Source: Chalciporus piperatus
Taxonomy: Eukaryota > Basidiomycota > Agaricomycetes > Boletales > Boletaceae
Length of the DNA: 64,000 nt
Reading direction: 5' to 3'
Assembly (NCBI GenBank): GCA_038093975.1
Contig: JBBPTG010000047.1
Location: forward strand, 62,001-126,000
This document shows, in pieces, positions 18,195 to 29,746 of the stretch (positions are counted from its first letter, which is position 1; each line of letters starts with the position of its first letter). The notes under the pieces were generated by a model. It saw only the letters and a program-made list of their open reading frames with translations. It did no database searches and had not been told where the DNA came from. The translations under genes were made by a program, and so were the position numbers.

Positions 18195-21100
18195 CTAGAG
18201 CACATCGGCATCGGACCCTACTGCAGCGTCAATCAAGGCTTGGGAATTGCCGTCTCTCAGCTGGATGCGGCTCTCGAATGGTGCTGGGTGCCCAACAAAG
18301 TAGGGGTAATTGACAAGCGGCTCAACTTCTTTTCCGTCTACAGTTGCCCTCTTGATGTCAAAGCATGATACGATCGAAGCGATTGTAAGGAATATGAGAC
18401 TTTCAGCAAAGCCTTCGCCAATACAACTAGAGAACACATGGTAAGGCACTCTATAGAATGGAAGCTGGTGCCTTACCGACGTCTTCCAAAGCCAAAAACG
18501 AATAGTCTAGGGTCTGGAGGAGGACCTTCTGCGGAGAAACGGCGAGGCTTGAACTCCGTGGGATCAGGGTACACGCGGGGATCATGTGTCATCGCCCATA
18601 TGTTCGCGATGACGGTGGTCCCTAGATCCAGACTCTTCAGATAACATGCACAACGAAGTTGATTAGCCAAGACTGTACCTTTTGGAATGAAGTAACCATT
18701 GTAGATGTCGTCCTCCATCAGCCTGTGGGCCGCACCGATCGGTGCGGCCGGGTTCCATCGATAAACCTCCTTGATCACACACTCTAGGAACGGCAGCCGT
18801 TCCTTGTCTGATAGTTCAGGAAGACGTTCTTGCCCCACTACCGCATCGATCTCGGCCTGTGCTTGCGAAAAGATTTCGGGGTGCAGTGTCATAGCCAGGA
18901 GGAACGAAGATATGACAGAGCTTGCCGAGTCCGCTCCGGCTGTGATCACGCGATTTAGATCTGAGTCAAGGAGGGAAGGGCTATCTCACCAGCGTAAAGA
19001 GTTGCAGCAGTTTCTTTGATAAGCAACCGAGTTTGCAAGTCGCAGTTCGCACCTCCGTTTTCGTCGATCATCGAACAAGAATAGCATTGGGGTGGCGTTT
19101 CGTTTCTCTGCTGCAGGAATCAATAAGCCAGCACCCCAATAAATTCCAGATCCGCACGTATTTCTGCATCACCTCATCCCACGGCAAGTTGACCATGGCT
19201 GTCACAGATTTGAGCCACTCGGAAGCTAATCGTTGAAATGATGCTCCAGGCATCCATGAAGGGACGTATTTGACTGGAACGGTAAGCGCAAGATCGATGG
19301 CGATCACATGTGAGACGTACGGATCGGGAGTAAATCGACCTAGGTTTCCAATGATAAAACCAAATTAAACTGATCTGCTTGCACTCACCATGAAGCCCAC
19401 ACCGAATGTAGCCATCAACCCTTCGACTGCATGTTCTACCAGTGTCACATAGTAATCGTCCGTGGGAGAGAGTTCGTATCCATAAGCGATCTGCAAAAGG
19501 AAGCAATAAGTCATGAGTTCACCCCGAACGCCGGTACCTTTACAGACCCTCATGATGATTGCACCTGACAGACTATAGTCGTTCATCAACATCGCGTCCA
19601 GAGGGACAAATTCGGATGATGATAAGAAACTTACTGTTTAGTCTGGCCGAGAAAGTTCGTCGAATTTTCGCCAAGTCGCTTGAGAAATTTGTGAACCGCT
19701 CGGCGTTGGAGCTCTCGGTTCGTCCGCTGGTCTCGCACGTTCAAGAATTGATGCAGTAGTTTTCGGTGTTGTCGCCAGGCATCGCCATATGGCTTCATCC
19801 TGTCGATGTGACTGAGCTCCCAAAGGGGGAGAAAATCCTGACCGGGCCCCGACTTACAAGGTTGTGAATCCCCACCCCATTCTAGAACATCGTTGAGAAC
19901 ACGGTTCGTTATCATTTGAAATATCATCTCACAAGTCCTTCGCCATAGTGTTCCGAGGGCGGTCGCTGTATATGTTTGACCGCTTTTCTAGAAGATCATA
20001 GCAAACTTGGCCATCGTTGATAACGATGTAAGGAATATGGAAGACCCTGAAGAAAATAAGTCCGCCTTCGCAAGACGTAGCGTGAACAAATGTGCCAGGC
20101 GAACAGCAACTAGTAGCTCACCGTATTGCTTCGACCACTGGTGGTGGGCGAAGCCCACCAACACAGCGTGATGCTTACATAAGCTGTCCTGCAATATGCT
20201 GAGACCGAGACATGGCACACTTTCGAGAATGCACCACCTCGGGCCGTAGATAGACGTGAAACAGTGTAGGTACATTCATACATAGTATATATACATGGTC
20301 TCCAAGCCCGAAAGGCATGAATTGAATGTGTCATTGAAATATGAGGATATGGGTGGTTTGGAAGAAGGCCAAAAGTCGTGATTGTGACATCCACGACACA
20401 GTACTTTAAAAACCGTCGTGAAGGCATGGACGAGGGAGTACAATCCGTCAATTTTTCTCTGTAAACCTAGAGTTATTGAGGTGTATTCGGTACAATCTCG
20501 AACTCCCACCTAGAATACCCCTGTACATAGTGAAGTAGCCCGGATCGGGATTCGGGTAGGCTTCTTCGTTGATGCAATATACACGATACCCCCAGCAAAA
20601 CGCTGTCCTTGCGTCCAAACCAGCTTGTCTTGTCCTCCATTAGGTTCGTGAAAGGTGCCTCCAGTCTTTCGCACTTAGCCGCTGGTGCCATGGCGCGTCA
20701 CCCGTCCTATACACCCGTCAAGAAACGTCGATCTACCGCACAACATGAGCAATTACGTCGCTTACATGACGAGAAAGAGGACGCGCCGCTTCCTGAGGCG
20801 TCATTGATACACGCACCACCACCGCTTCCTCGGAATCCATACAAACGCGCCAAAATCCTCGAGGAGCGCTAATCGAATGCGAATTACGCTCTCGCGAGCA
20901 TGGCACAGGAGCTGGGACAGGTCACGCAACACCTTGCACGGGCGGAAGCAAGGGCAACGCGTACGGAGACAAAAGCTCGTGACCGTCACAGGCTGCTCCG
21001 TAACGAGTAGAAGAAACTGAAGCACGGCAAGTGGATGCGAGCGGAGTTGAGCGGCTGCGACGAGTGGAGTTGATCCAGCATGCAAAGGATGCGGCAAAAC

Positions 21101-21893
21101 GAGCCAAGGAGAAGGCGGAAAAGAAGCTGCAGAAACGGGCAGAAAAGGATGAACATTTTGCGGGTATGTCGATTGTCACAGACCGGTTAGCTCTGCAGGC
21201 CATGGTCAGCAAGGCCCTTGAAGACCAACTCGAGCTTCATCGACGATCGGGCACTGATTTTGACATCCCTCTGAAATCTCGCTGGAAGACGAAATCCGCT
21301 CGTTTTGAAGCTCTAATCACCGCTGTCGAACGGTACGAGGCACGTGGAGAAGCTCCAGGAACATTACCAGTGATCCCAGCGAGACACACGGACAAGCGCG
21401 CGGTCCCCAGATGCGATGCTGACGACTCTGACGACGAAGATGGTATTTATTGAGTAACTTATTTCTTGATGTTTTGGACATTCGCTTGGCTATGGCTTAT
21501 AGGCTGGCTTAATTGAACTTGAATATAGCTAATTAATTGTACATGATGTATTTACTCAACACACTTACGCTCTAGCACGACTGTCTTGGGTGTAGATTTG
21601 GTATAAATGGTGTTGTAGTGAGGGTGTGCCGTGTTTTGAGGCGTTTTAGGGGTTTTCGGATTATATAAGCGTCACGCTGTGTTGGTGGGCTTCGCCCACC
21701 ACCACGACCACTCGGCAAATTTCAGCCACTGATCGGATACTGGAACCTGCCGAGCGTTCGCAAAGAAGAATTCGGGTTTAGGTCCTGGTGGATATTTCAC
21801 TCGACTTTGGTTCCCAGCGTAGTAGGCAAACATTGCGATGGCGAGGAGTATTGCCCCAATTGCCCATGGGCCGACGGTCGGCATCAAGACCAT
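18195..21893 (-). CDS. cytochrome P450 (P450-2), split by a transposon in exon 1
   Basis: Start at 21893: membrane anchor, then YPPGPKPEF and WLKFAEW. The exon is interrupted by the 20140-21704 insertion and resumes as SKQYG at 20131. Later exons read IYSDRPRNTM, PYGDAWRQHRKLLHQF, WMPGASFQRLASEW, AGADSASS (helix I), EVYRWNP (ExxR), FKPRRF and FGFGRRR, then CIGEGFAES after an intron, giving an intact heme loop. The C-terminus is FVGHPAPFES...ALIDAA. Apart from the insertion I see no lesion. If the element and one target duplicate were absent the exon would stay in frame. As drawn, the host gene should not make a full protein. It resembles the O-demethylpuromycin-oxidase-like P450s common in mushrooms. 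Confidence 0.8.
20132..20139 (+). repeat. target-site duplicate (left)
   Basis: CGACCACT directly flanks the inserted element and is repeated at 21705-21712. The last T could also belong to the element, making the duplication 7 bp. Confidence 0.75.
20140..21704. mobile_element. 1.57 kb TIR transposon (hAT-like by 8-bp TSD)
   Basis: Ends are inverted copies: the left + strand start GGTGGTGGGCGAAGCCCACC and the right end read on the minus strand match for about 33 bases, up to CACAGCGTGA. Each end contains its own hairpin, GGTGGGC-GAA-GCCCACC. It is flanked by CGACCACT on both sides. The 8-bp duplication suggests hAT, but no transposase is present. The single internal ORF family encodes a basic coiled-coil protein of unknown role. 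It is inserted in coding exon 1 of P450-2. Confidence 0.8.
20690..21453 (+). pseudogene. transposon-borne coiled-coil ORF, degraded
   Basis: The frame begins MARHPSYTPVKKRRS and runs to a stop at about 20871, continues in the same frame (MAQELGQVTQHLARAEA), then needs a one-base frame change near 21008. From there it runs open to 21453 with charged helices (KDAAKRAKEKAEKKLQKRAE), then SRWKTKSARFEAL and an acidic tail ending DDEDGIY. It looks like a basic N-terminus, a central coiled coil and an acidic C-terminus. I do not recognise the family. It could be an accessory protein of the transposon or a captured host fragment. Confidence 0.5.
21705..21712 (+). repeat. target-site duplicate (right)
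   Basis: CGACCACT is identical to 20132-20139. Confidence 0.75.
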
Positions 21894-21973
21894 ATGAGTG
21901 TATGTAGCGAGTGGGCGAGCCTGTGATTCAAAGTGTCGGATTCAGAGCGATACGAAAATGCATTCCAACACTG

Positions 21974-21981
21974 TTTATATA
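21974..21981 (-). promoter_or_regulatory. TATA box of P450-2
   Basis: TATATAAA on the minus strand lies about 80 bases upstream of the start codon at 21893. Confidence 0.5.
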
Positions 21982-23912
21982 GGCAGCCAAGTGCTTTTCA
22001 GAATTTTTGGCAAATTTAAGAATTAGGTCCAAAATTTCTCAAGGGATTGCAAGCGATCAAATGTTCATCAACATCCATCTGGAATGACGGATAGCACATC
22101 ACAAAAAAGGCGGATTTATAACATCTCCTACTATCTCTGCCTGACTTTGCCACCACGTGACAGACGCGTCATCGAGTACGAAGCACAACAACAGCTACTT
22201 GCCAGAACAGTGAGAGCAGAGATTGTAGTATCATAGAAACTGTTGTAAACGAACGAATCTGATATTCTCTGACATTGATATATCAGAATGTATTGGCACA
22301 GAGTTCTAGCATCAGACCCTTCATTATATGATGTACCCTTGTCGAGCTCTTCGTCTGTGATCGATTGATCCACCGCCGACGCCAAGACAGTCGACACCGT
22401 TACCTGTCTACCACTACTAGTAGTGACGCTCTTGGTCTTCAGCAAATCAGACTAAGTCCTTTATTTGCTCATGTTTACTTTGGGGTTATCGCTATCTAAT
22501 CTCTCTTTGTCTTTTCCATCTTGACTTCCGACCTTCACCTTCGTGCTCCCTTCAAGTTGTCTCGTGGTCGACACTTCACTATTTCGTGACCTACACAGGG
22601 ACCCTGCGCTTCACACAAACTGGCAGTGGACGGGGATGTTCTCGACACAGTGAGTAGTCCAATTTGGGTGCATATATGCGCTCTTGGTAACCAAACACCC
22701 GCTTAAAATCTGTTTCAGCTTCATTCACGAACGGTGCCGCATCCAACTTATACAACATTTCCGGCTTGGCGAGTCATCCTGCGGGTGGTGACTCTCGTAG
22801 GTCACGACTGATTCGTCGTCGACACGCTGGATTCAGATGGGTGCAAGTCGTCTATGGTGATTGGGAAGTAGGTACATTCCTCATCGTGTGCTAGCACTGC
22901 TCGTGCTGACCCATCTGATGCCCAGCTGGCAGTCGTGTTTCGAGTTGTTTTGACTCGCAGCATGCGCTGCTCGTTTCGCCATCGATTACTTGTCGTCTTT
23001 GCCATCGCCAACGTTTTTGCCGCTCCAGTCGTGCTCAGCACTTCCCAACTCATCCCGTGATCATGACCTCCTGGCCCAGTCTCTCAACATGGCATGTTCT
23101 TTTCGACAATGTGCTCATTCTCCTCACTTCTAGGACGTGTCCTATTGATTCCGCCGCTGTCGACGATGTTTCAGCGGTCCGAATTGACCTCGACACCTCT
23201 CGACTCCACTTGCTTACCTCTATGGCCTCTATGGCCTCTGTCTCGCTAGTATCTTTTGTATTAAATATCCCCTTCACTCCTTCTAGTCAAGTGTTGTCCC
23301 ATTTGCAAGTCTCGTCATTGCTCTCCAAGTCGTTTGCACTCCTCGTCTGTCTCACATTCAAGTTTTGCTCGGATCCACGCATCTCACTGCTTCGCCATTT
23401 CACGTCCCTGCTCTGATTCACCTGCTAGCTCTCGTTCAGAACACCGGATGCTCGTCTGCCCGTTCGGTTATTCGCTTCAATACACTCTTATGCAACATTT
23501 GTTTGTTCACTACCCCCGAGTCCGGTTCTGAGGCCCATGCACATTCGGTCGGTACGCATTCACACGGCGGTTGTTGGATCTGTGTCACACTGGTTATTGT
23601 GTTGCTGTCATACCTTGTACAGATATTCGTGTCGCATCATGTCACATCATATTGCATGTATTGTCGTGCTGGAAATACATATTAGGTTGAGTTTACTGCG
23701 CAGCGGATATTTTCCATTGTCAGAGTTGTCAGAATGGAAGTAAATCCCACAACTACCACGCGCTGATCAGAAAGTGCGCTTTTTGAGATTGAAGACCAAT
23801 AGGCTCCCGGATATACCAGACCCGGGCTGAAAAAACACCTCTAACATCACATGTCATTAGCATCTCAGACCATCTCAGAATTCTGCAATTTTTGTGATGC
23901 AGAAGGACAATT
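21982..23912. other. no recognised gene
   Basis: About 1.9 kb between P450-2 and the terpene synthase. ORFs of up to about 120 codons occur on both strands in a C/T-rich stretch at 22480-23650, with hydrophobic or Ser-rich translations and no recognisable motif. It may be repeat-derived. Confidence 0.3.
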
Positions 23913-25245
23913 CTAAGTAGAGGAAACTGTCGGATTCCCCAACTCTAAATCATCCAACTTATAACGCTTGTGGGCCAAAGCATGAAATGCGATGTATCCT
24001 TGCAGAAAATGGTCATTGAATATCGACAACGCCTTGGGGTCGGCGGACAGTACTGCCTGGCAGCAACGACTGAGTAGTCCTCAGAATCGAACCATACAGT
24101 CAGATGCAGATCAAGGACCGTACCTTCCATCAACCGAGTATGCAGCTAGGTCTTTCATACATTGCAGTTTGGACTTTCCGGTCATTTGCGCAAGCAGAGA
24201 GATGTGATTAGTGTTTTCGTGGGCGCTCTCTTCCTTGTAGAAAGAGAAGAGATCGCTGTAATCGCTCAGCAAGATGTTACACACGATGCTGGGGAACGAT
24301 TTACTTTACGTCGTCGATGTAGTTGACCATGTTCGGGATGATTTGGATATAGGAATCCAGTGGTATATCAGGCGGGAATGTGAAGATAACGAAGACCGTA
24401 GAAACCCCCATCATGGTTCGTATCCAACGTGGGTAGCTAGTCGCATTCTTGTTCACCTGAAAGATGTTTGTCAATGTGATCCCAACGGGAGAAAATCGCA
24501 AACACCTTCATATTCTGGAGATCGTGATCGAGTATGAGTCCATTTACGAAGTCAAGGGAGCTCGTGATCACGAGGTTGGCACAAGTCGGGAGAAAATAAT
24601 CATATGAACTCCTTAACAATCCAGCAAAGAGATCAAGCAAAGGGTGCAGTTGAAGCCTGGCGGAGGCGAAGCGTGCGTGAAATTCCCGAATGGTGGAAGC
24701 GTCCGTTCGAGTCAAATCATCAAAGAAGATCAAACTACAAATTACTCGGCACCCGGAAATGATAGTAAAACGAGAGCTCACCAGGTCGTATAAATGCAGA
24801 TATATTGACGAGTTGATGCGTCCTCGAGGTGCCCATAAGTCATTGTAGCGATGGAAGCAGCCCCGTGTAACGCCAGTTGGAACTCTCGTGACCGCACAAT
24901 ATCTGGTGGACACCCGCGCTCGATAGCAACCGGACAACAACCCTGTGCAAACTCTTCGTCATATGCGACGGTTGGGTACGCAACGTCGATTTCTTGTAGA
25001 AATTCGCATAGGACAGAACGAATGGCATTCCGGTATGCAGCGCTGATTTTGTCGTTCTAACGCATCGGCACGTATGAGCATAGCATCGGGAAACATAGCT
25101 TTGGACCCACTGAAGCAGTAGATGCAAAGTCATCCGTCTGATTAGGCGGCCGAGTTTCTGTTTCACTCGGGGACTTCCAAGACACGGAATGAGTATGGAA
25201 CACAGTCCTAAGGGAGTTATTTACCTCGACCGCAAACATCCATCC
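23913..25245 (-). CDS. TRI5-like sesquiterpene synthase
   Basis: Predicted class I cyclase using farnesyl diphosphate. The exons (minus strand) 25245-25111, 25056-24782, 24734-24506, 24456-24305, 24255-24124 and 24069-23913 join in phase, with GT-AG introns of about 48-54 bp, for about 358 residues. The last five exons are secure; the first exon and start are less certain. Features: VAYPTVAYDEEF and AIERGCPPDIV near the N-terminus, GAASIATMTYGH, then the Asp-rich motif FFDDLTRTD. The second metal-binding motif NDLFSFYKEE is formed across the intron at 24304-24256. SSLDFVNGLIL and GYIAFHALAHKRYKLDDL match the trichodiene-synthase-like family. It sits at the centre of the P450 cluster and is its probable entry enzyme. 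Product not predictable. Confidence 0.8.
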
Positions 25246-25692
25246 GAACGCCCAGTCAATCAACGCCTTGAGGGACATACTAAGGATAGAAACGAGAGCT
25301 CGTCTGTAGGCAAGACAGTGGATATAGCGAATTATTCCTATGGCCAAACGTTTTGTAGGTAGGAACCCCTGGTCAGGAATAGCCTTATAACCAATTGATC
25401 GTCAGTCAAAAAGCGAGATTGGAGCACAAACACCGAGCTCGATCCTTATCTGATCACCTCTCCCGATTTGTTGTGGAACAAAGTCCCTTTTAGATGATGG
25501 GCACAATAGGGTGTATACGGAGAACATTTTACCAACCGAGTGATCTATAATTATGTACCATTGGCGAAATCGGGAGCCTGAGTCCGTATGGCGAAAGGGG
25601 GACAAGGTAACCATCGATCTGCAGTATCACCCTGCGGTGATCCTACTCAATTAAGTGCCAAAAACTCCAAGTGTACACGACGCACCTTCCTA
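25246..25692. other. divergent promoter region
   Basis: This stretch separates the start of the terpene synthase (-) from the start of the glycosyltransferase (+), so both promoters should lie here. I saw no clear TATA box or conserved operator. Confidence 0.3.
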
Positions 25693-26989
25693 ATGTCTTC
25701 AACCCACTCCAACTCTAGCTTACCCCCCGGCGTCACAAGAATTCCTACAGAGAAACTGAATCTGCGATCGGAGTATGAGTTAGTAGACGCACTCCTTGCT
25801 TACCGCCCAGTTGTATCCCAAAAGAACATATGGGCTTTCTGGGATGGTGGCTGGAACGCTATGCGACCATGGACTCGGCGAAACGTTATTGCGTGGATGC
25901 GAAGATTTGAGCATTCAGGCTGGACTGTAGGTGAAGCATCATCAACCGAAACTAGGCTGAAGCAAATATATGATCTAGGTCCGAGTTCTAGATATGATCC
26001 CGCGATCACCCAACCACGTCTCTTCGTTCCTCGGGTTGGATCTTTTCCCCGAAGCCTTCGTAAACAATGCACAGAAAATGCCACAAGCGGCATCCGACCT
26101 CGTCAGGCTTTCCCTATTGTATGAATACGGAGGGTTCTGGCTCGACGTCGGCTGTATGGTGTTTTGCGACTTGGATGACATCTGGGAGGTCATCCAAGAC
26201 ACCAGCACGCCATTCGCTATGGGCGGTTACATCACCAACCTTCGCCCAAAGGAATACCACATCCTTAACACCTCCGCCCTCTTCTCCCAGAAAGGTGATC
26301 CGTTCATGCAGCGCTGGAGAGACGCGTTTTCAACTCTGTGGCAGGGAAGAACTAGCGCCAAAGATATTCACAAAGATCGTCTGGTGAGCTGGCTGGGGAT
26401 ATATCGAGCGGAGTTGTTGGATGATTATGGTAAAGACGAAGACAGTCTGAAGGACTTCAGCGATTATCTCGCCGTGCATCTCGTTTTGGAGCGACTGGTC
26501 TTGATCCAGGACCCGTCCGACGGGTTCGATGGTCGTGCATACTGGGAAAACAAGGTATTCAAGCTCGATATGATGAGCGACCAGGCGTATCCGCAGGAGG
26601 TGACGAAGTATGATGGTCAAAAGTTGTTTGACTTGTTCGCGAGTCAACGGGAGGGTCTCGAGCCAGAGGAGAGAAATCAGGAGGCGGAGTCACTGGCGAA
26701 CTATATGTGTACCAACACGACGATCGTGAAGATATTTTCTGGCGTTGGGGTTGGACAAGTGTGGTTGCCGGCGCTTTGGAACAAGCTGGAAAATGCGGAG
26801 GCTGATGTGAAGGAAGGGAGTTTCATTGCGTGGTTGCGGTACGCTCAGGTTCATCTTCGGCCCACTCGAAGAGTGGTGCCTGCCGTGACTGAGCGGATAC
26901 CAGACGACTATGTCGTTCGAGTCGGGGTATCCGAGCGGAAGGAGATCAAGCTGGTCCGGAGAAATCTGCTGGAGACACAGCCACGTTGA
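25693..26989 (+). CDS. capsular-polysaccharide-type glycosyltransferase (Caps_synth-like)
   Basis: Two exons, 25693-25926 and 25979-26989. The 52-bp intron starts GTAGGTG and ends TCTAG, and joining restores the frame (GWT then VRVLDMIPRSPN). The start MSSTHSNSSLPPG precedes WAFWDGGWNAMRPW and a nucleotide-sugar-binding block (DLVRLSLLYEYGG, WLDVGCMVF) with the DxG/DxD-like WLDVG of GT32/Caps_synth proteins. About 414 residues, no signal peptide seen. Family knowledge: such proteins move sugars to polysaccharides or lipids; the fungal ones are uncharacterised. It could glycosylate the cluster product or be an unrelated neighbour. The overlapping + strand frame after 25979 is a shadow. Confidence 0.7.
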
Positions 26990-27126
26990 TGTAGTAGTAT
27001 TACCTTTTCCAAGACGACGACGACCAACATTTTCTTAGCTTTTTCTCAAGCATCTCATTAGAGGAAAAATGATGAGTTTGATGCCTGGTAGCGTCAGGCA
27101 CGATAAACGACTATCACCCGCACACC

Positions 27127-28332
27127 ATGGCTATTCGGGCTGCATTAGTGACGGGATGCGCACGGGGCATTGGGAGAGCTGTTGCTCTGCAACTCGCAAA
27201 GGATGGACACAACGTCGCCTTGAATGACTTGCCAGCAAGCGCTTCCCTCATCCGAGATCTGCAAAGGGACATAGAAAAGTCCAACCCAGCGATCAAATCC
27301 ATCATCACCACCGGCGATGTCACTCGGGAGCCTGAGGTGGATCGCATGGTCAACGAGACCGTGAACAGCTTTGGAAGCCTCGACGTGGTCAGTATCCCTT
27401 TCGCGGATCGCCTCAGATCGTAGTTCTGAATAGGTAGCGCAGATGGTCGCCAACGCGGGCACTTGTTTTGCTAAATCCTTCATCGACAGTAAGGCGCACC
27501 GCTGCTGTTGACGAGACAGCTCCTCTAAACAGACCACCCAGCCACCCCCGATGATTTGGATCGCATGTTCAACTTGAACGTACGAGGTACACACCTCTGC
27601 ATGAGGGCTGCCGCTCGAGTGATGATTGCACAAGGTCATGGTGGAAGAATAGTAACTGCATCGTCTATAGCTGGTCACAGAGGTAAAGAATTTTGGCGTC
27701 GAGTTATCTCTACGCGTAGATTCTCAAACTTTGCAGGTGCTGCGCTTTTTTCTGCATACTCTGCGAGCAAGTTCGCGATCAAGGGTCTCACACAAAGTCT
27801 TGGTGAGTCGCCAGTATTCATCTGCAGCGCACTGACAGCTGTTCTTCAGCTTTAGAGGTAGGGAAATACAGGATTACTGTGAACGCATACGCTCCTGGCT
27901 CCATAGATACTCCTTTGCGTGAGTGCTAATACTCTAGATGTGTTCTTGAGTAGATCCGACTAATGGAATGCGGCAGTTCACGAAACAGCTTCTCAGTTCG
28001 CCGCGCTAATGAAAGGATCTGATATGAACGTTGCTGTAAGCGAGAAAAGCTCTTGAACATCGTGGACTATGACTCAATCTCGATATTTTACGAATCCGAA
28101 TTGTAGCATGGGTGTGCTTTGGGAACCATTGGGCAGCCGACGGATGTTGCCGCTCTAGTTTCGTTCCTCGTTTCCGACAAGGGCCAGTTTATCACAGGTG
28201 AGAAGCGTTCTGGGTTCAGCGTTGGCATGCCATTGATCGATAACCCAGGACAAACGGTCAATGCTGCGCTTAACTGATCATTGCTGACGCTAATGGATTG
28301 TACAGATCGCTTGTGATGGTGGACTATTCTGA
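27127..28332 (+). CDS. short-chain dehydrogenase/reductase
   Basis: NAD(P)-dependent oxidoreductase of the classical SDR type. It starts MAIRAALVTGCARGIGRAV with the Rossmann motif TGxxxGIG. After an intron comes the NAG motif (VANAGT), then FNLNVRGTHLC, IVTASSIAGH, the catalytic YSASK in an exon near 27755, and ITVNAYAPGSIDTPL. The C-terminus VAALVSFLVSDKGQF-ITG continues after two introns to GQTIACDGGLF and stops at 28330-28332. Ignoring the second intron gives an alternative end at NAALN. About 260 residues, the usual size. Resembles diacetyl/3-oxoacyl reductases. Likely role: oxidation or reduction of a hydroxyl/keto group made by a P450. Confidence 0.75.
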
Positions 28333-28367
28333 CGAACAACTTGAAGGGGAGGAACGCTGTGTTCGCT

Positions 28368-29548
28368 TTATGTCTGGTGGCGAAGCCGAAAGGAGCTAGC
28401 TTCTCGGTCTCTGAATACACTATCTATGAATTGGAATACCTTTTCTTCCGCTTCTTCCATCCCCACAACCTCCGAGCCATCCTGCTGTATAGGGCCGTGT
28501 TTCTCTCCATCTAGCAAAAATACTTCAGTCGAGACACCGGCTTTCTTTAGCTGTTCGTGTGTGTTGAGGCTCTCCGATAGCGGAACGACTGTGTCGTTGG
28601 TGCTGTGGACAAAGAGAGCAGGGGGATGAAGAAGTGAAGCGTTCATGGAGAGCTCAGGGAATGATTGCTGAACATCAGTCGGAATTGCACCTGGCCGCTG
28701 ATCCTTTGCCACCTTTCTGAGACCCTCCGATAAACCGGGGATGCCAGTGATATAGTCCAGAAATAAACCGTTCTGAGTTATCCATGCAAAAGCATCAGTG
28801 CGTCGCAGCGCATCCGTGAAAAAACCGTCTTGGAGGAAGATAGGCAACCCAGTCTCCTCTGTGGGCTTGGTATCTAAGAAGCAGTTGACTCTCTCTCTCG
28901 GCATGGTTTGTGGTTCGCGAACATTGAGCCAGAAATCAGAAAGCAGGTTTCCACCCATGCCGTAGTAAGATACGAGTGCTGCTGGACGAGGTACTGCATG
29001 CAAGGCCGCCAAACGAGCGATGTATCCGCCACCCGACTCGCCGATCACAGCAATCTTGGTACGATCAAGGGTCATTGTAGCACCAGCCGGTAGTCGCTCG
29101 TTGAACTCGTGATCGAGAAAATGAAATAAGCGGATGGCATCGTCACGTTGATCCAAGCCAGTGAACGGATGGAGTAACCTGTAATCTGCGGTGATGAACA
29201 GATAGCCACGCTCGAGGGTTTTCTCTAAGAATAACATCATTGTTAGTTGGAACGAGAGTGCAATGATGGCAGTTATGATACGAACGTTCTATCCAAGGGA
29301 AGTAACCGATGCCCTCGTTGCGTCGTGTTCCGCTGAAACAACCGCCGCCGTGAAAGAATAAGACGGCTGGCGTTGGGCCGTGAACGTTCCGTGGCAGATA
29401 TGCATCGAGCTTGATGTCGAGACCATCGAGAATGGCATAGCTCAACGTGATGGGGTTCTCCCACTGGGATGTATAGTTACTAGAAGTGTCGTCAGTTGTG
29501 CTATGAGACGTGTGGCTGCATATGTACTCACGAGACGCCGCATGGCAT
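28368..29548 (-). CDS. alpha/beta hydrolase (esterase/lipase-like)
   Basis: Serine hydrolase. A first exon of only six codons (MPCGVS) at 29548 joins after an intron to NYTSQWENPITLSYAILDG; the second exon carries the oxyanion motif HGGG (FFHGGGCFSG). The large last exon (28368-29240) holds the nucleophile elbow GESGGG, the acid NDTVVPL and the catalytic His in GEKHGP, so the triad is complete. The segment ending GYFPWI joins the last exon across an intron near 29240-29300. No signal peptide, so cytosolic. It lies tail to tail with the SDR. It could remove or add an acyl group together with the acyltransferase, or act as a lactonase. Confidence 0.75.
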
Positions 29549-29746
29549 GGTGCAGAACCACGTTATTCGCCGCAGAACCTTGATAGTTCTAGGATCGTTC
29601 GTGGCGGATTGCGAAATGGATGCTGGAACGCGCAGCACGTCTTCACACTTGCACCAAAAACAGTTGACTGGTGCCATGCGGCATACTAATACCAATCAGC
29701 AAATAAATCCGTATCGTCCGAAACCCAACTCTAACCACCTCTCATC

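Noticed and set aside
18771..19236. + strand ORFs opposite P450-2
   Set aside because: The minus strand carries clear P450 motifs; the + frames are antisense shadows.
22480..23650. Gene between P450-2 and the terpene synthase
   Set aside because: Only C/T-rich chance ORFs with low-complexity hydrophobic or Ser-rich translation and no splice-supported model.
23913..25060. Terpene synthase as a pseudogene because of the in-frame TAG at 25057-25059
   Set aside because: The TAG is the end of an intron (acceptor), and all later exons keep phase.
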